Part shown: positions 8,885 through 21,184 of the stretch, in pieces | How the letters are laid out: every line of letters begins with the position of its first letter | Numbering within the stretch: position 1 is the first letter of the stretch | Source of the DNA: Massilia mucilaginosa | GTDB lineage: Bacteria; Pseudomonadota; Gammaproteobacteria; Burkholderiales; Burkholderiaceae_D | NCBI RefSeq assembly: GCF_011682145.1 | Contig: NZ_WHJH01000010.1 | Coordinates: 62,001-126,000, forward strand | Direction: 5' to 3' | DNA: 64,000 nucleotides | Made by a program: the position numbers and the translations under genes | Notes under the pieces: generated by a model | Seen by the model: only the letters and a program-made list of their open reading frames with translations | Databases searched by the model: none | What the model was told of the DNA's origin: nothing

Positions 8885-9907
8885 TCATTTGCGCTTTTCG
8901 CCGATGAACAAGGTGCGCGGCCCCGGTATCGCCTGCACCCTTGCATTGACGAAGCCCGCTTCTGTGAAGCGTTGCAGGTATTGCGCGCAGGTCGATTCGA
9001 TGCCGCCGTCAGTGGACACCAGCATGTTGATCGACAGCAGCGACGTGAACAGTGGGCCGCTTTCGTCATCGGCCAACGGTGTCTCGCTGGCGATGAAGGT
9101 GCCGCCCGGCGGCAGCGCCTCGTGGATGTGACGCAGGATCTGCATCTGGATGTCCGGCGCATAGTCGTGCAGCATCCAGCCGAGATGAATCAGGTCGTGT
9201 TCCCCCTTGGGGATGGTGCCGCTGATGACGTCGCCCGCCACGATCTTGATGCGGTCGGCATAACCGTTCTCGGCGATCTTGTCGCGCACGAAGCTGGTCG
9301 CCTGCGGCAGTTCGCAGATGCTGAGGCCAAGCTGTGGATAGCGCGCAGCGACAGCCATCGGCAAGGTGCCGATGCCGCTGCCGATATCCATGAATTTCCT
9401 GTAGCCGGAAAAATCGAATCCCTGCAGCATGCCCTCGATAAAGGGTTGCGCGAACATGCCGAGGAATTCCTGGAAATCAACGACATCCTGCGGGTTCTGG
9501 TACAGGATGCTGAACCAGCTGCGGTCATCACCGAAAGCCGCCTGACGCTGGTCCTTGTCGTCACGCACCCCTTGCGCCGTATGCGACCACAGCGGATACA
9601 GGAAGGTATCGATATGGCGACCGAGCCAGCCCAGCCATTGCGCCGAACCACTCACCATGTAGTCGCGCGCAGCCTGAGTGAGGCAGAAATGATCCTCCTC
9701 CTTCGCCAGCAGGCCGATGGCAGTCAACGCGATCAGCAGGCGCTTGCCGGATTGCAGCGGAATGCTGCGGTGCGCGCAAATGGCTTCTGCCGTTGCCGGG
9801 CCTTGCTCCAGGGCGTCGAAGACTTTAAGTTCCAGGGCGGAAGTAATCGTCTTGGTCTTGAAAAATCCCATCATCAAGTCAACGATCTGCTCTTTATTCA
9901 TTTCCAT
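8885..9907 (-). CDS. pigF: PigF, S-adenosylmethionine O-methyltransferase
   Basis: A 340-residue class I O-methyltransferase of the hydroxyneurosporene/acetylserotonin type. In prodigiosin synthesis PigF methylates the hydroxyl of HBC to give MBC. The N-terminal winged-helix dimerisation part is followed by the SAM loop FMDIGSGIGTLP near residue 165 and by DLIHLGWMLHDY, typical of this family. ATG 9907 has GGGA about 8 nt upstream; an in-frame ATG two codons later is a possible alternative. It lies 13 nt after pigE and 44 nt before pigG, so it is cotranscribed. Confidence 0.93.
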   Translation of the reverse strand: MEMNKEQIVDLMMGFFKTKTITSALELKVFDALEQGPATAEAICAHRSIPLQSGKRLLIALTAIGLLAKEEDHFCLTQAARDYMVSGSAQWLGWLGRHIDTFLYPLWSHTAQGVRDDKDQRQAAFGDDRSWFSILYQNPQDVVDFQEFLGMFAQPFIEGMLQGFDFSGYRKFMDIGSGIGTLPMAVAARYPQLGLSICELPQATSFVRDKIAENGYADRIKIVAGDVISGTIPKGEHDLIHLGWMLHDYAPDIQMQILRHIHEALPPGGTFIASETPLADDESGPLFTSLLSINMLVSTDGGIESTCAQYLQRFTEAGFVNARVQAIPGPRTLFIGEKRK

Positions 9908-9920
9908 GCTACGGTTCCCA

Positions 9921-12491
<2,571 letters not shown>

Positions 12492-12495
12492 TTAT

Positions 12496-12520
12496 CCCCT
12501 CCTCCCGGCAGAGGAAAGGA
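12496..12520. repeat. Imperfect hairpin in the pigD-pigE gap
   Basis: TCCTC (12500-12504) and GAGGA (12511-12515) pair around CCGGCA, with flanking CCCC and AAGG allowing partial extension. In composition it resembles the hairpin at 6573-6596. The 113-nt gap contains no gene. A role in segmental mRNA stability is speculative. Confidence 0.45.
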
Positions 12521-12547
12521 GCCCGTCCGCGCACGCGTTGTCTGGCG

Positions 12548-14989
12548 TCACACGATCAAGGGCGCATCTTCCGCCACGGCAGCCGGCTCAATCGGCATCT
12601 CATCGCGCTGCCATCCCGTCGCCGTCGCCAGGCTTATTCCGTCGCCTTCGTTGTTATGCCCAACCACCACCGAGAACAGATTGATGCGCCCCGGCTTCTG
12701 CAGCGCCTCGGCCAGCATGTCGGCGTCGAAGCTGTCGAGCGTGCGCGCGCAGACCTCCAGACCGCAGATGTCTTCTTCCCAGTCCGCGGACATCAGGTTC
12801 ACCAGACGCATCTGGCGCGAGGTGCGGTTGAACAGGATGCGCTCCTGGTAGGTGCTGATCACCGAGTGGCCGCCGTTCATAAAGTAGAAGATGGTGAAGT
12901 TCTTACGCATGCGGTCCGGATAATTGAGCGCGTTCTCGATAAAGCTCGGCAGAATGTCGGGCACGAGGCCCTTGGCGCCGTCGCCGATGAAGGCGACAAC
13001 GTTGGTGCCGCTGGTGTACGCGACGCTCAGCGTAGCCTGCAGCGCATCACCCATCAGCGCCCGTCCGTACCAACCGGAAAAGCCGCGCCGGGTGCGCGCG
13101 ACATTGCGGATCGCCGAGATGCCGCAGCGGCCGACGTCGTACAGGCCGGTGTAGTCGTATGCGCGCTCGACGATCAGCTTTTCCACCAGGTGATTCAGGC
13201 GCGCGAAAAAATAGTTCGGGCTCATCGGTGTCGCCGGCAGTTTGCTTGCCACATCCGACGGCGTGTCCGGCACCGACGCCATCAGTCGGCAGCGGCGTTC
13301 GCGCAAGGCCGGCGACACGTCGAGGTGGCGGTCCACATGGCGCAGGAAGCTACGGTAGTCCATCACCAGCCCATGGTCGGTAAAGGGTGACATGTGTGCG
13401 GCGTTGCGGGTCAGTTGCACAATGCTCAGCTTGCGCGCCAGCCGGCCTTCCGAAAACGGCGTACTGACCTGCCCAAGCTTGCTTTTCATGAAGAACAGGC
13501 ATTGCTGCGACTGCGGATTGAGCTTGTCCCTGGTATGCAAGTAGTTGTACACGCGCGGACTGTAGCCGTACACTGCCAGCGTGCCGAGGTAATTTGGAAT
13601 GCGCTTGCCGTCGCGGTACTTCGGCACCGAACCGGGATGGGTGAGGGAGTCGGTCAGCGCGATGCCGGCACGCTCCGCGATCGACAAGGTCAACGCCAAT
13701 TCTTCCTCATCCATCGGCCCGCATTGCCACAGCAGCCGTTCCGGCCCTTGGTTGATGATCTGCATCACGTCCTGCAAAACATCCTGCACCGCCTCGTCGG
13801 GCGCTGCCGTGCACGCGTCGACCGCGGGTGCAAACAGGGCCGGATCGAGTTCGTCGCCGGCGTCGAGCACTGCCTGCGTCGCCAACAGCACCACCGGCCC
13901 CTGCCCTGCGTCGTACAGCGCCACCGCGCGTCGAAGGTCTTCAGCGATATTCTCGGCGTCTTCCATGTACACATAAGGAATACCGCGCGCCTGCAGCACC
14001 GCACGCGTATCCTCGTCGCGGGAAATCGTGCCCTGGAACGCAAACCACTGGCTGGCACGGTTTTCCGCGCAGACGATGAAGCCCTTGGCGCGCGCCTCGC
14101 GCAGGTTGGCGAGCGTACCCCGGAATTCGTCGATCATGCCGCTGGTAACGATCACTGCGAACGGCTTCTTGTAAAGCTGCCAGTTGGCCATCGCGCCGCA
14201 AGCCAGGCTGTGTTCGCTCGGTCCACGTAGCACCAGCGCGCCAAGCCGGTTCGCTTCCACTTCAAAATAACTGATCAGATTGGACACCAGCGAACCGGTG
14301 AAGTAAAAACCGAGCCAGTCACTGCGGGCGCGCCCGGACAGGAAGCCGGTCAGGAAGCCGGCCAGCGTATTCCTGCGCGGGCCGCGTGTGTCGGTCTTGA
14401 CGCGGCGATTGACATAACTGAGTTCGAGGAAATCCATCCACAGGCAGAGCAACTCCGTCTGCAGCACCGCCCTGTCGGACGGCAGGATGCATTCGATGTA
14501 TTCCATCGGCTGGTAGCGGATGCGGTTCTCGTGCGGCGAGGTGAATACCGCCGTCGAAAACGACGAGCAGAATGCCTGCACCGCCGCCTCCTGCAGGCGC
14601 GCGTGGAAGCTGACAAGCTGCTGGTCGATTTCTTGCGGGCTGATGCCATCGTACAGCGGATCGGCGTAATCGATGAACAGCATGCCAACCTGGAAGCCGC
14701 CCTGCGTGGGCGCGGCGGTAATCTTGTCGAACGCCGCCTCCAGACTGTCGGCCTGGATCACCTTGATCGCCAAGCGTTCCCGACGCGCGGCGAGGAAGCG
14801 CACCGCCTTGTCGCACGCCTCGCGATATACCGGGTTCGACACCGACTGCGCTGGTGCATAGTCGATGTCGGCATCAATTTCCACGTGCTGGAATACCTCG
14901 CCGCGCACATCGTTCAACACACTGAAACCGGTTTCAAAGAACTCGCGGCGGCGCGTGACAACAACCACGCCTATAGCCGTCATATCCAT
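12548..14989 (-). CDS. pigD: PigD, thiamine-diphosphate-dependent acyl transferase
   Basis: An 813-residue ThDP enzyme. In the MAP branch PigD decarboxylates pyruvate and adds the acetyl unit to 2-octenal (a Stetter-type 1,4-addition) to give 3-acetyloctanal. The ThDP/Mg segment begins FIGDGAKGLVPD and continues to FYFMNGGHS, the GDG-to-NG(G) pattern of the superfamily. The start is ATG 14989 (MDMTAIGVVVV): AAAGGA lies 7 nt upstream, whereas the longer frame opening at 15121 lies inside the preceding gene. It follows the pigB-pigC gene by 52 nt. Confidence 0.93.
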   Translation of the reverse strand: MDMTAIGVVVVTRRREFFETGFSVLNDVRGEVFQHVEIDADIDYAPAQSVSNPVYREACDKAVRFLAARRERLAIKVIQADSLEAAFDKITAAPTQGGFQVGMLFIDYADPLYDGISPQEIDQQLVSFHARLQEAAVQAFCSSFSTAVFTSPHENRIRYQPMEYIECILPSDRAVLQTELLCLWMDFLELSYVNRRVKTDTRGPRRNTLAGFLTGFLSGRARSDWLGFYFTGSLVSNLISYFEVEANRLGALVLRGPSEHSLACGAMANWQLYKKPFAVIVTSGMIDEFRGTLANLREARAKGFIVCAENRASQWFAFQGTISRDEDTRAVLQARGIPYVYMEDAENIAEDLRRAVALYDAGQGPVVLLATQAVLDAGDELDPALFAPAVDACTAAPDEAVQDVLQDVMQIINQGPERLLWQCGPMDEEELALTLSIAERAGIALTDSLTHPGSVPKYRDGKRIPNYLGTLAVYGYSPRVYNYLHTRDKLNPQSQQCLFFMKSKLGQVSTPFSEGRLARKLSIVQLTRNAAHMSPFTDHGLVMDYRSFLRHVDRHLDVSPALRERRCRLMASVPDTPSDVASKLPATPMSPNYFFARLNHLVEKLIVERAYDYTGLYDVGRCGISAIRNVARTRRGFSGWYGRALMGDALQATLSVAYTSGTNVVAFIGDGAKGLVPDILPSFIENALNYPDRMRKNFTIFYFMNGGHSVISTYQERILFNRTSRQMRLVNLMSADWEEDICGLEVCARTLDSFDADMLAEALQKPGRINLFSVVVGHNNEGDGISLATATGWQRDEMPIEPAAVAEDAPLIV

Positions 14990-15041
14990 ATTTTCGTCCT
15001 TTAGTGGAAAATTGAAATCTGCGGAGATAACTACCGGATGT

Positions 15042-18000
15042 TTATGCGATCGCTCTCTGCTCGACCAGCGCTTCGTCGGTATCTGCAACGCGTTCCTCGA
15101 TGCGCACCACGCCGCCGTCACCGTCGAGGTAGATCAGGTCGCCGGTGCGTATGGTCTGCGTCGCCTGCTTCGCATTGACGACCGCCGGAATACCGAACTC
15201 GCGCGACACGATGGAGCTGTGCGACAAGGCCGAGCCGATGTCTGCGACCACCCCGGCCGCCAGCACGAACAGCGGCGTCCACGATGCATCGGTAAAGCGT
15301 GCCACCAGAATTTCGCCCTGGCGGAATTCGCCCGCCTGGCGGTTGAGGTCGGTGATCACGCGGGCGCGCCCCACCGCCACGCCGGGGCTGGCGCCGAGGC
15401 CCTGCAGCAGGTCGCCCTGCGCCGCATCCAGCAACACCTGATCGTCGCGCTGCGGCACATGGCCGCCGATCAGCGCCATTGGCGGTTCCTTCAGGCGCTC
15501 GTTGAGCAGATGCTGCTGACGGTTGCGCGCAATCAGTTGCGGAGAAAATGCCTGCTGCGCCGTTTTGCGCCCGGCCACGTAATCGCGCAATTCGTTGAAA
15601 TCGATGTACGGCAGATCCTGAATGCCGGACACACCCTCCGCCTCGACGCGGCGCAGCACCTCGACGATGATTTTGCGGTAGAACCAGGTCTCGGCGATGA
15701 AGGTCGGACGCGTCGCTTCGCGCCGTTCCGCCATCTTCGCGTAGGCGGCGATCACGAAGCGGAATGTCATCCTTGCCTTGAGCGGCAGTTTGTCCAGCAA
15801 CTGGCGCGTGTCTTCTTCGCGCGCCTTGCCTATCGTCGCCAGACGCGATTCAAGCTGCACATCGCTGGTCAGGTACAGACGGATGATTTGCAGCAGATAG
15901 GTCGGATCGTCGTTCCAGCGCGGAATGCTCAGTTCGAATTCCTGGCGACCACGCGAACCGAAGTCCGTGAGGAAGGCGCCAAAATCCTCGTTCCAGAAAC
16001 GGCGGCCCTCTGCATGCTGCTGCAAGGTATCCGCCAACTGCGCCAGCGGCGTCTCCAGGAACAGTGCGCGCAGCACCGGCAAGCGCTCGACGCGCGCTGC
16101 CAGTTCGCACACGCCACGCGTCACCTCGATGGTACGCAGGTTGTTCATCGATGCCTTGATACGGTTCTGCAGCCCTTTTCCTTCGTTCCCCAGCCACTTC
16201 TCGCACAGCTCCGCCAGCGCATCGTACAGCGCGAACGATTGCAGGAAGAACGGCATGTAGGCAGCACAGGATTCGAGGAAGTAGCGGTCGATGCGCTGCA
16301 GTTCGGCATCGAGCTGCGGCAGGCTCATCTTCTCGAGCTCCAGCTTGCCGAAGCGCTCGGTTTCGCGCTGGCGCAAGGCGATCATCTTGTTCACCGTGCC
16401 GCCAGCAGTGGCCATATTCTGCACCTGGCATGCCAGCCAGTAGAGGCTGCTCTTGAAGAACTGGAACCCGGACACCGGTTCGCCGTAGGGATTTTTGTAG
16501 TGCGTGAAGTCGACGTCGGCTGTCGCGTAGCGCCGCGTGAACTTCATCTGCTCGTGCGTGGGAGGGCATTGCGTCAGCAGCCGCGCCGATGCGGAGATGT
16601 TCAGGTACACATGACCCTGCAGGTAGCCGACGTAATACTGCGAACTGCCGATGTCGAGCAAGCCCATGGTCTTGACTGCCGGGCCGTGCACGTGGTGCTG
16701 GTAGAAGCGGGTGAAGGACAGTCCGAGCGGCGTCATCAGCCCGGTCAGGATTTCGCCGGTGTCCATGCGCGAAAACATCGTGTTCTCGCGCACCTGCTGA
16801 TTGGTTTCCTGCTCGTCGCCGTACAGCTTGGCGGCGATGGAAGCAGTCACCGTGATCGGCCGCGCCTGCAGTATCCAGATACTGTCATCCTTCAGCGCCC
16901 ATTCGATATCGAGTTCGCAGCCGTAATGGCGGCGAATGCGTGCGGCACAGGCCGCCAGTTCGGAGGCCTGCCTATCGCTCAGGCTCGGCTGGTCAACGAA
17001 TTGCGGCGGCACCTCCTGCATCGCGACGCCATCTGCGGTGCGCGCGCACATCACCGGCTTGGCCCGGACAATGCGTTCCATCGGCGCATGACTGTCGCTG
17101 TCCACCACATAGGTATCGGTGCTCGCCTGGCCCGACACCACGCCCTCGCCCAATCCCCAGCAAGATTCGATCACCGTGCGTCCGGCATCGCCGCTGATCG
17201 GGTCGGCGGTGAACAACACGCCGGCAGTATCGGCAACGATCATCTGCTGGATCACCACCGCGATGCCGCCGTCGGCCCGGCTGCGCCCCTGGTAGGCATG
17301 CGCGCGTTCGTTCCACAGCGACGCCCAGCAACGCTTGACGCAATCGAGCAGCGCGCTCTCGCCCTCCACGTGCAGGAAGGTGTCGTACTGGCCTGCAAAT
17401 GATTGCGCATCGCCGTCTTCATTGACGGCGGAGGATCGCACCGCGACCGGGCCGCTACCGAGTTCGCGATAGGCAGCGACGATCGCATCCTGCAGCGCGG
17501 GCGGCAACGGCGCTTGCGCAATGCGTGCGCGGATGTCGGCGCAGGTGTCGCGGTCGACCTTGTCCATGCCGTCGATCCAGGCCGCCAATCCGGATGCCTG
17601 CAAAAAAGCATGACAGGCATCGACCGTCACGCAATAGGCGCGTGGCACCGGGAAGCCGGCGCCGATCAAGGTATTGAGCGAGTTAGCCTTGCCGCCGAAA
17701 CGCTGCACGCCGGTCGCAGGGTTGCCGGCAATTTCCATCACATGCAGGCCGGAAGGCAGTGCTTGCGCCACCATCGTATCGGCCGCCGTGCGCTGCAGGT
17801 ATGCCTGCGCCTGTTGCGCCGCATCGCACCCTGCGCTCACTGCGCTCTCCAGGTTGCCGATGCCGACGCTGTCCTGGTTCGCAAAGGAAACCCCACCCAC
17901 CGGCTGCGACGCCCGCACAAACAAGTCGGCTTTCATTTGCCCGAGCGTGGCGACCACCAAGGCACGCGGCCAACGCCAGATCCGGATATCTTCCACCTCG

Positions 18001-19418
18001 TCGGTGGATAGTCCCTTCGCCTGCAGCATTTCCGACACTTCTTGCAAGGTCGCCTGCTGCAGCTGCGCAAAATCTGTCTTGCCGAGTTTGCCCTGGTCGA
18101 GCAGTTCCGCCACCGGCTTGAGCAAGGTCAGCACACCGGCTTTCTTACCGGTGTCGCGGTCCAGCCAGTTGGCGACCACGCACACCCTGCTGCGGCACCA
18201 GGCCAGCGGCGCAGCGGCGGCGGTATCTCCTTCGATCACATAGCCGCCGAAGTAGTCAGTCCAGGCGGCGTTGCGCAGGTAGACGTTCGCGATGCAGAAG
18301 TCGCGGTGCTGGATCTGACGTATCGCATGCTGCTGCTGCGCCGGCAAACCGGAGAGCGCATCGAGTGCTGCATGCTTGGGCGCGGCCCACACCACCGCGC
18401 CGGCGCTGACCTCGCGCTGCACGCCGCCACGTTCAAAGGTGATGCGGTAACGTTCGCCATCACGCGCAACCGTCTGCACGCGCGCACCGATTTCAATACG
18501 GCAGTTGCCACGCTCGCGCAACGCCGCCTGCAGACGTTCGCTGAGATAACCGTTCCCGCCGGGGAAGGTCACCAGCGTGCCATACAAGTAGCCGATCAGG
18601 AAGTGCAGCCCGACATAGGCGGACACATCCGCCACCGACAGACATTCCACTTTCAGGGTCGTCTCGACCGCATCGCGCACCAGCGGGCCGAACTTCGCAT
18701 CCGGCACCAGCGCCGTTGGCAGCCGCGAACGCACTTTCTCATCGAACAATAGTTCGGCCAGCGACATCGAGTCGAACTGTTCCATCTCCTCGCGCGTCCA
18801 GCCGCATCCGGGTTGCCACGGTACCGCCGGATACTTGCCGCCATCCTTGCGGAAGCGCTGCAGGTAGGCATACAGTTCCGCAAACACCGGATCGCCCAGC
18901 TTCTTCGGCGCCGCGATGAATTTCTTGCCGCGCAATGCGGCGCCGAGGAGGTTGAATGTCAGTCCATACATCGCCGGGTTCAGCAACTCCTTCGGCTGCT
19001 TCAGCAGCCCCAGCGTGACCTCCCCCAGACCGCGCAGCAGATGGCGTGTGTTGAACAGCACGAATTGACTGTTGCCGGTGGAGCGCCATGCATTGGACAA
19101 GCCGAGCCCGCTCAGCAATTGCGCCGTGTCCGAACCGGGCACCGGCTCCTGGAAGCAGCTGCCTGCTGTGGCGAAGCGTAGTTCACCGCGCTGCCCGCTG
19201 CGCGCCGCGCCGCCCACCGTGGTCTCCCGCTCCAGCACCAGCACGCGATGGCCAGCAAGCTTCCAGGCTGCCACCAGGCCGGACAGCCCGCCGCCGACCA
19301 CCACCACGTCGCAAGCGCCGACCGCTTCGCCTTCCCGTACACCGCTATCGTCCGCAACGGGAATGGCCGCTGCACCTTCTTCATAATCCTTGCTGGGGAA
19401 CTTTTTCTGCGTTGCCAT
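15042..19418 (-). CDS. pigB-pigC: PigB-PigC fusion: flavin amine oxidase plus prodigiosin synthetase
   Basis: One uninterrupted 1458-residue frame. Residues about 36-555 are an FAD-dependent amine-oxidase-like enzyme (VVVVGGGLSGLVAAWKL, LERETTVGGAA), corresponding to PigB, which oxidises H2MAP to MAP. Residues from about 560 correspond to PigC: a pyruvate-phosphate-dikinase-type ATP-grasp domain beginning RFGGKANSLNTLIGAGFPVP, a large middle domain, and a C-terminal phosphohistidine domain with GSALSHSSIVSREFGIPAVV near 1400. PigC condenses MAP and MBC at the expense of ATP. In Serratia and Hahella these are two separate genes. No stop or internal start with a clear ribosome site is seen at the junction (about 17740). 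ATG 19418 has AAGGT upstream; the gap to pigA is 128 nt with no gene. Confidence 0.93.
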   Translation of the reverse strand: MATQKKFPSKDYEEGAAAIPVADDSGVREGEAVGACDVVVVGGGLSGLVAAWKLAGHRVLVLERETTVGGAARSGQRGELRFATAGSCFQEPVPGSDTAQLLSGLGLSNAWRSTGNSQFVLFNTRHLLRGLGEVTLGLLKQPKELLNPAMYGLTFNLLGAALRGKKFIAAPKKLGDPVFAELYAYLQRFRKDGGKYPAVPWQPGCGWTREEMEQFDSMSLAELLFDEKVRSRLPTALVPDAKFGPLVRDAVETTLKVECLSVADVSAYVGLHFLIGYLYGTLVTFPGGNGYLSERLQAALRERGNCRIEIGARVQTVARDGERYRITFERGGVQREVSAGAVVWAAPKHAALDALSGLPAQQQHAIRQIQHRDFCIANVYLRNAAWTDYFGGYVIEGDTAAAAPLAWCRSRVCVVANWLDRDTGKKAGVLTLLKPVAELLDQGKLGKTDFAQLQQATLQEVSEMLQAKGLSTDEVEDIRIWRWPRALVVATLGQMKADLFVRASQPVGGVSFANQDSVGIGNLESAVSAGCDAAQQAQAYLQRTAADTMVAQALPSGLHVMEIAGNPATGVQRFGGKANSLNTLIGAGFPVPRAYCVTVDACHAFLQASGLAAWIDGMDKVDRDTCADIRARIAQAPLPPALQDAIVAAYRELGSGPVAVRSSAVNEDGDAQSFAGQYDTFLHVEGESALLDCVKRCWASLWNERAHAYQGRSRADGGIAVVIQQMIVADTAGVLFTADPISGDAGRTVIESCWGLGEGVVSGQASTDTYVVDSDSHAPMERIVRAKPVMCARTADGVAMQEVPPQFVDQPSLSDRQASELAACAARIRRHYGCELDIEWALKDDSIWILQARPITVTASIAAKLYGDEQETNQQVRENTMFSRMDTGEILTGLMTPLGLSFTRFYQHHVHGPAVKTMGLLDIGSSQYYVGYLQGHVYLNISASARLLTQCPPTHEQMKFTRRYATADVDFTHYKNPYGEPVSGFQFFKSSLYWLACQVQNMATAGGTVNKMIALRQRETERFGKLELEKMSLPQLDAELQRIDRYFLESCAAYMPFFLQSFALYDALAELCEKWLGNEGKGLQNRIKASMNNLRTIEVTRGVCELAARVERLPVLRALFLETPLAQLADTLQQHAEGRRFWNEDFGAFLTDFGSRGRQEFELSIPRWNDDPTYLLQIIRLYLTSDVQLESRLATIGKAREEDTRQLLDKLPLKARMTFRFVIAAYAKMAERREATRPTFIAETWFYRKIIVEVLRRVEAEGVSGIQDLPYIDFNELRDYVAGRKTAQQAFSPQLIARNRQQHLLNERLKEPPMALIGGHVPQRDDQVLLDAAQGDLLQGLGASPGVAVGRARVITDLNRQAGEFRQGEILVARFTDASWTPLFVLAAGVVADIGSALSHSSIVSREFGIPAVVNAKQATQTIRTGDLIYLDGDGGVVRIEERVADTDEALVEQRAIA

Positions 19419-19546
19419 TTTCTGTCTCTACCTTTTCCTGGGTTGAACAGCTGCCTTCAACAAGCCCGCTTTGCAGGACCGTTGGATTACAACTAGCCAC
19501 GGACAAGCGATGTGTCCGGCGCGTATGCGAAACCGAATGATTCGGG

Positions 19547-20695
19547 CTAACGCAGCCCCATGTGCCGTGCGATGAACTCGCGCTGTATTTCATTGGTGCC
19601 GGAGAAGATGCGCGCCGGCAGTGCATCGAGCAGCAAGCGATCGATGCCGGTCTCGCTGCAGACACCGGCGCCACCAAAGATCTGTATCGCGTCCAGTCCG
19701 CATTGCACCGCGCACTCGGACACCCACAGCTTGCTTTGTGCGATCGCCTCTTCATGCGGCAGGCCCTGATCATAGAGCCAGCCGGCGCGGTACAGCAGCA
19801 GGCGCGATGTTTCCAGGCGCAGCTTGAAGTCGACCAGCCGGTCCGACACCGCCTGGTTGTGTCCTATCGGACGGCCGAACTGCTGACGTTCGCGCGCATG
19901 CGCGACGCATTGCGCAAGCACGCGCTCCATCGCGCCGACATAGGCGGCAAACAGGCAGCCGCGCTCCCAGATCATGGAGTCCTGGAAGATGGTCGCGCCG
20001 GCGCCTTCGTCGCCCACGCGCGCCCATACGGGTACTCTGCAGTCGTCCAGATGGACGCTGCCCCAGGGCGAGGTGCACAGGCCCGACTTGCGCTCACCGG
20101 TAGTGACTGTGAGGCCATGCGTTCCGCGCGGGATCAAAAAGGCGCTGATGCCGAAATAGGACTGGTGCGCATCGGTCTTCGCATACAGCAGGAAGACATC
20201 GGCCACCGGCGCATTGGTGACGAAACATTTTTCGCCGTTGAGGATGTAGTGCTCGCCGTCGCGCCGCGCGCTGCTGCGCATGGCGAATGCGTCGGAACCG
20301 GAGCCGGGCTCGGTGATCGCATTGGCGGCAATCAGGCTGCCTTTCGCCATACCAGACAGGTAGCGCTCGTGCAACTCGCGCGAACCATGGCGCCACAGCG
20401 GCACAGCGCAAGCGAACATGTGTGCACACAGGGAGAACACCAGCCCCATGTCGACGCAACCCTGGCCGAGCGCCTCCACCGCGAGCATGGTATCGAGCGC
20501 ACCAAAGCCGGAACCGCCCCACTCTTCAGGCAACGGCAAACCGGCCAAGCCGATCTCTGACGCCTGCGTCCACTTGTCGCGGTCAAAATGGGAAGACGCG
20601 ATGCGTTCGCTGGCCGAGGCGGACAACACTTCGCGGGCAAAACGATGGATGTGTGAAACAGATTCTTGCTGCTCGCTGCTGAGACGAAAATCCAT
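19547..20695 (-). CDS. pigA: PigA, L-prolyl-PCP dehydrogenase
   Basis: A 382-residue acyl-CoA-dehydrogenase-fold flavoenzyme. In the pathway it oxidises L-prolyl-PigG to pyrrolyl-2-carboxyl-PigG. Family signatures are clear: NAITEPGSGSDAFAM mid-protein, QFGRPIGHNQAVSDRL, and the C-terminal FGGAGVCSETG followed by IFSGTNEIQREF. Length is normal for the family. AGGG lies 8 nt before ATG 20695. It is the first gene of the pig operon, so the promoter should lie in the AT-richer region above 20700, where a 7-bp inverted repeat and an FNR-type box are found. Confidence 0.94.
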   Translation of the reverse strand: MDFRLSSEQQESVSHIHRFAREVLSASASERIASSHFDRDKWTQASEIGLAGLPLPEEWGGSGFGALDTMLAVEALGQGCVDMGLVFSLCAHMFACAVPLWRHGSRELHERYLSGMAKGSLIAANAITEPGSGSDAFAMRSSARRDGEHYILNGEKCFVTNAPVADVFLLYAKTDAHQSYFGISAFLIPRGTHGLTVTTGERKSGLCTSPWGSVHLDDCRVPVWARVGDEGAGATIFQDSMIWERGCLFAAYVGAMERVLAQCVAHARERQQFGRPIGHNQAVSDRLVDFKLRLETSRLLLYRAGWLYDQGLPHEEAIAQSKLWVSECAVQCGLDAIQIFGGAGVCSETGIDRLLLDALPARIFSGTNEIQREFIARHMGLR

Positions 20696-20713
20696 GCACT
20701 TGCCCTATATTTG

Positions 20714-20737
20714 GTGCAGCGGCAATAGCGGCTGCAC
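20714..20737. promoter_or_regulatory. Inverted repeat just upstream of pigA
   Basis: GTGCAGC (20714-20720) and GCTGCAC (20731-20737) are perfect complements separated by 10 nt, ending 19 nt before the pigA start codon. The place and symmetry fit either an operator for a dimeric regulator or a leader hairpin. No cognate regulator gene is in the window, and weak promoter-like hexamers nearby do not fix the transcription start. Confidence 0.4.
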
Positions 20738-21184
20738 ATGTATTTATTGGAAGCTCCCTTGGCAATGCATCATCACGCCTGCCCGATCCGTACCGCTACA
20801 ATTGCACTGTGCTACTGCCTAAGAGCCTGTTCGAGATCCTTTAACCTAGCAACGGCAGTTGACCGCTCAATTTCGAAGCGCTTCCATCTGGAGATCCGCA
20901 TGAGCATTGACTTTCGCTGCTTCGATACAGTTCACCAGTTGGCTGAGAGCGCTACAGGGTCGATTGCACACTTTTTCGGCTCCCTGGCTGCGTTGTTCGT
21001 CGTAGCAGAACGGGCCACACAAACGAGGCGCAACGCCGTAGCGCGCCCATCAGGTGCGTCAAAACCGGGAAGTCAATTCCGACGATATCCTAAGCACTTT
21101 AGCGCCACAAATATTAGAATAACAACATTGCGCCACATCATATTGATAAATATCAAACTATGTGAAGATTTAACAAAATTGGGA
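20738..21184. other. Gene-free region upstream of the pig operon
   Basis: I see no convincing gene here. A 177-codon plus-strand frame crosses it but has no family resemblance and runs into the repeat at 21185. The section 21090-21190 is clearly richer in A+T than the surroundings and contains the FNR-type box at 21143. It probably holds the pig control region, possibly with a deleted gene. Confidence 0.5.
21111..21156 (-). promoter_or_regulatory. FNR/ANR-type box with possible -10, facing pigA
   Basis: TTGATAAATATCAA at 21143-21156 matches the CRP/FNR-family consensus TTGAT-N4-ATCAA exactly. On the minus strand TATTCT (21121-21116) falls close to where the -10 of a class II FNR promoter would be, giving a start near 21108. 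The next gene in that direction is pigA, about 410 nt on. The box match is read directly; function and target are inferred. Confidence 0.4.
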
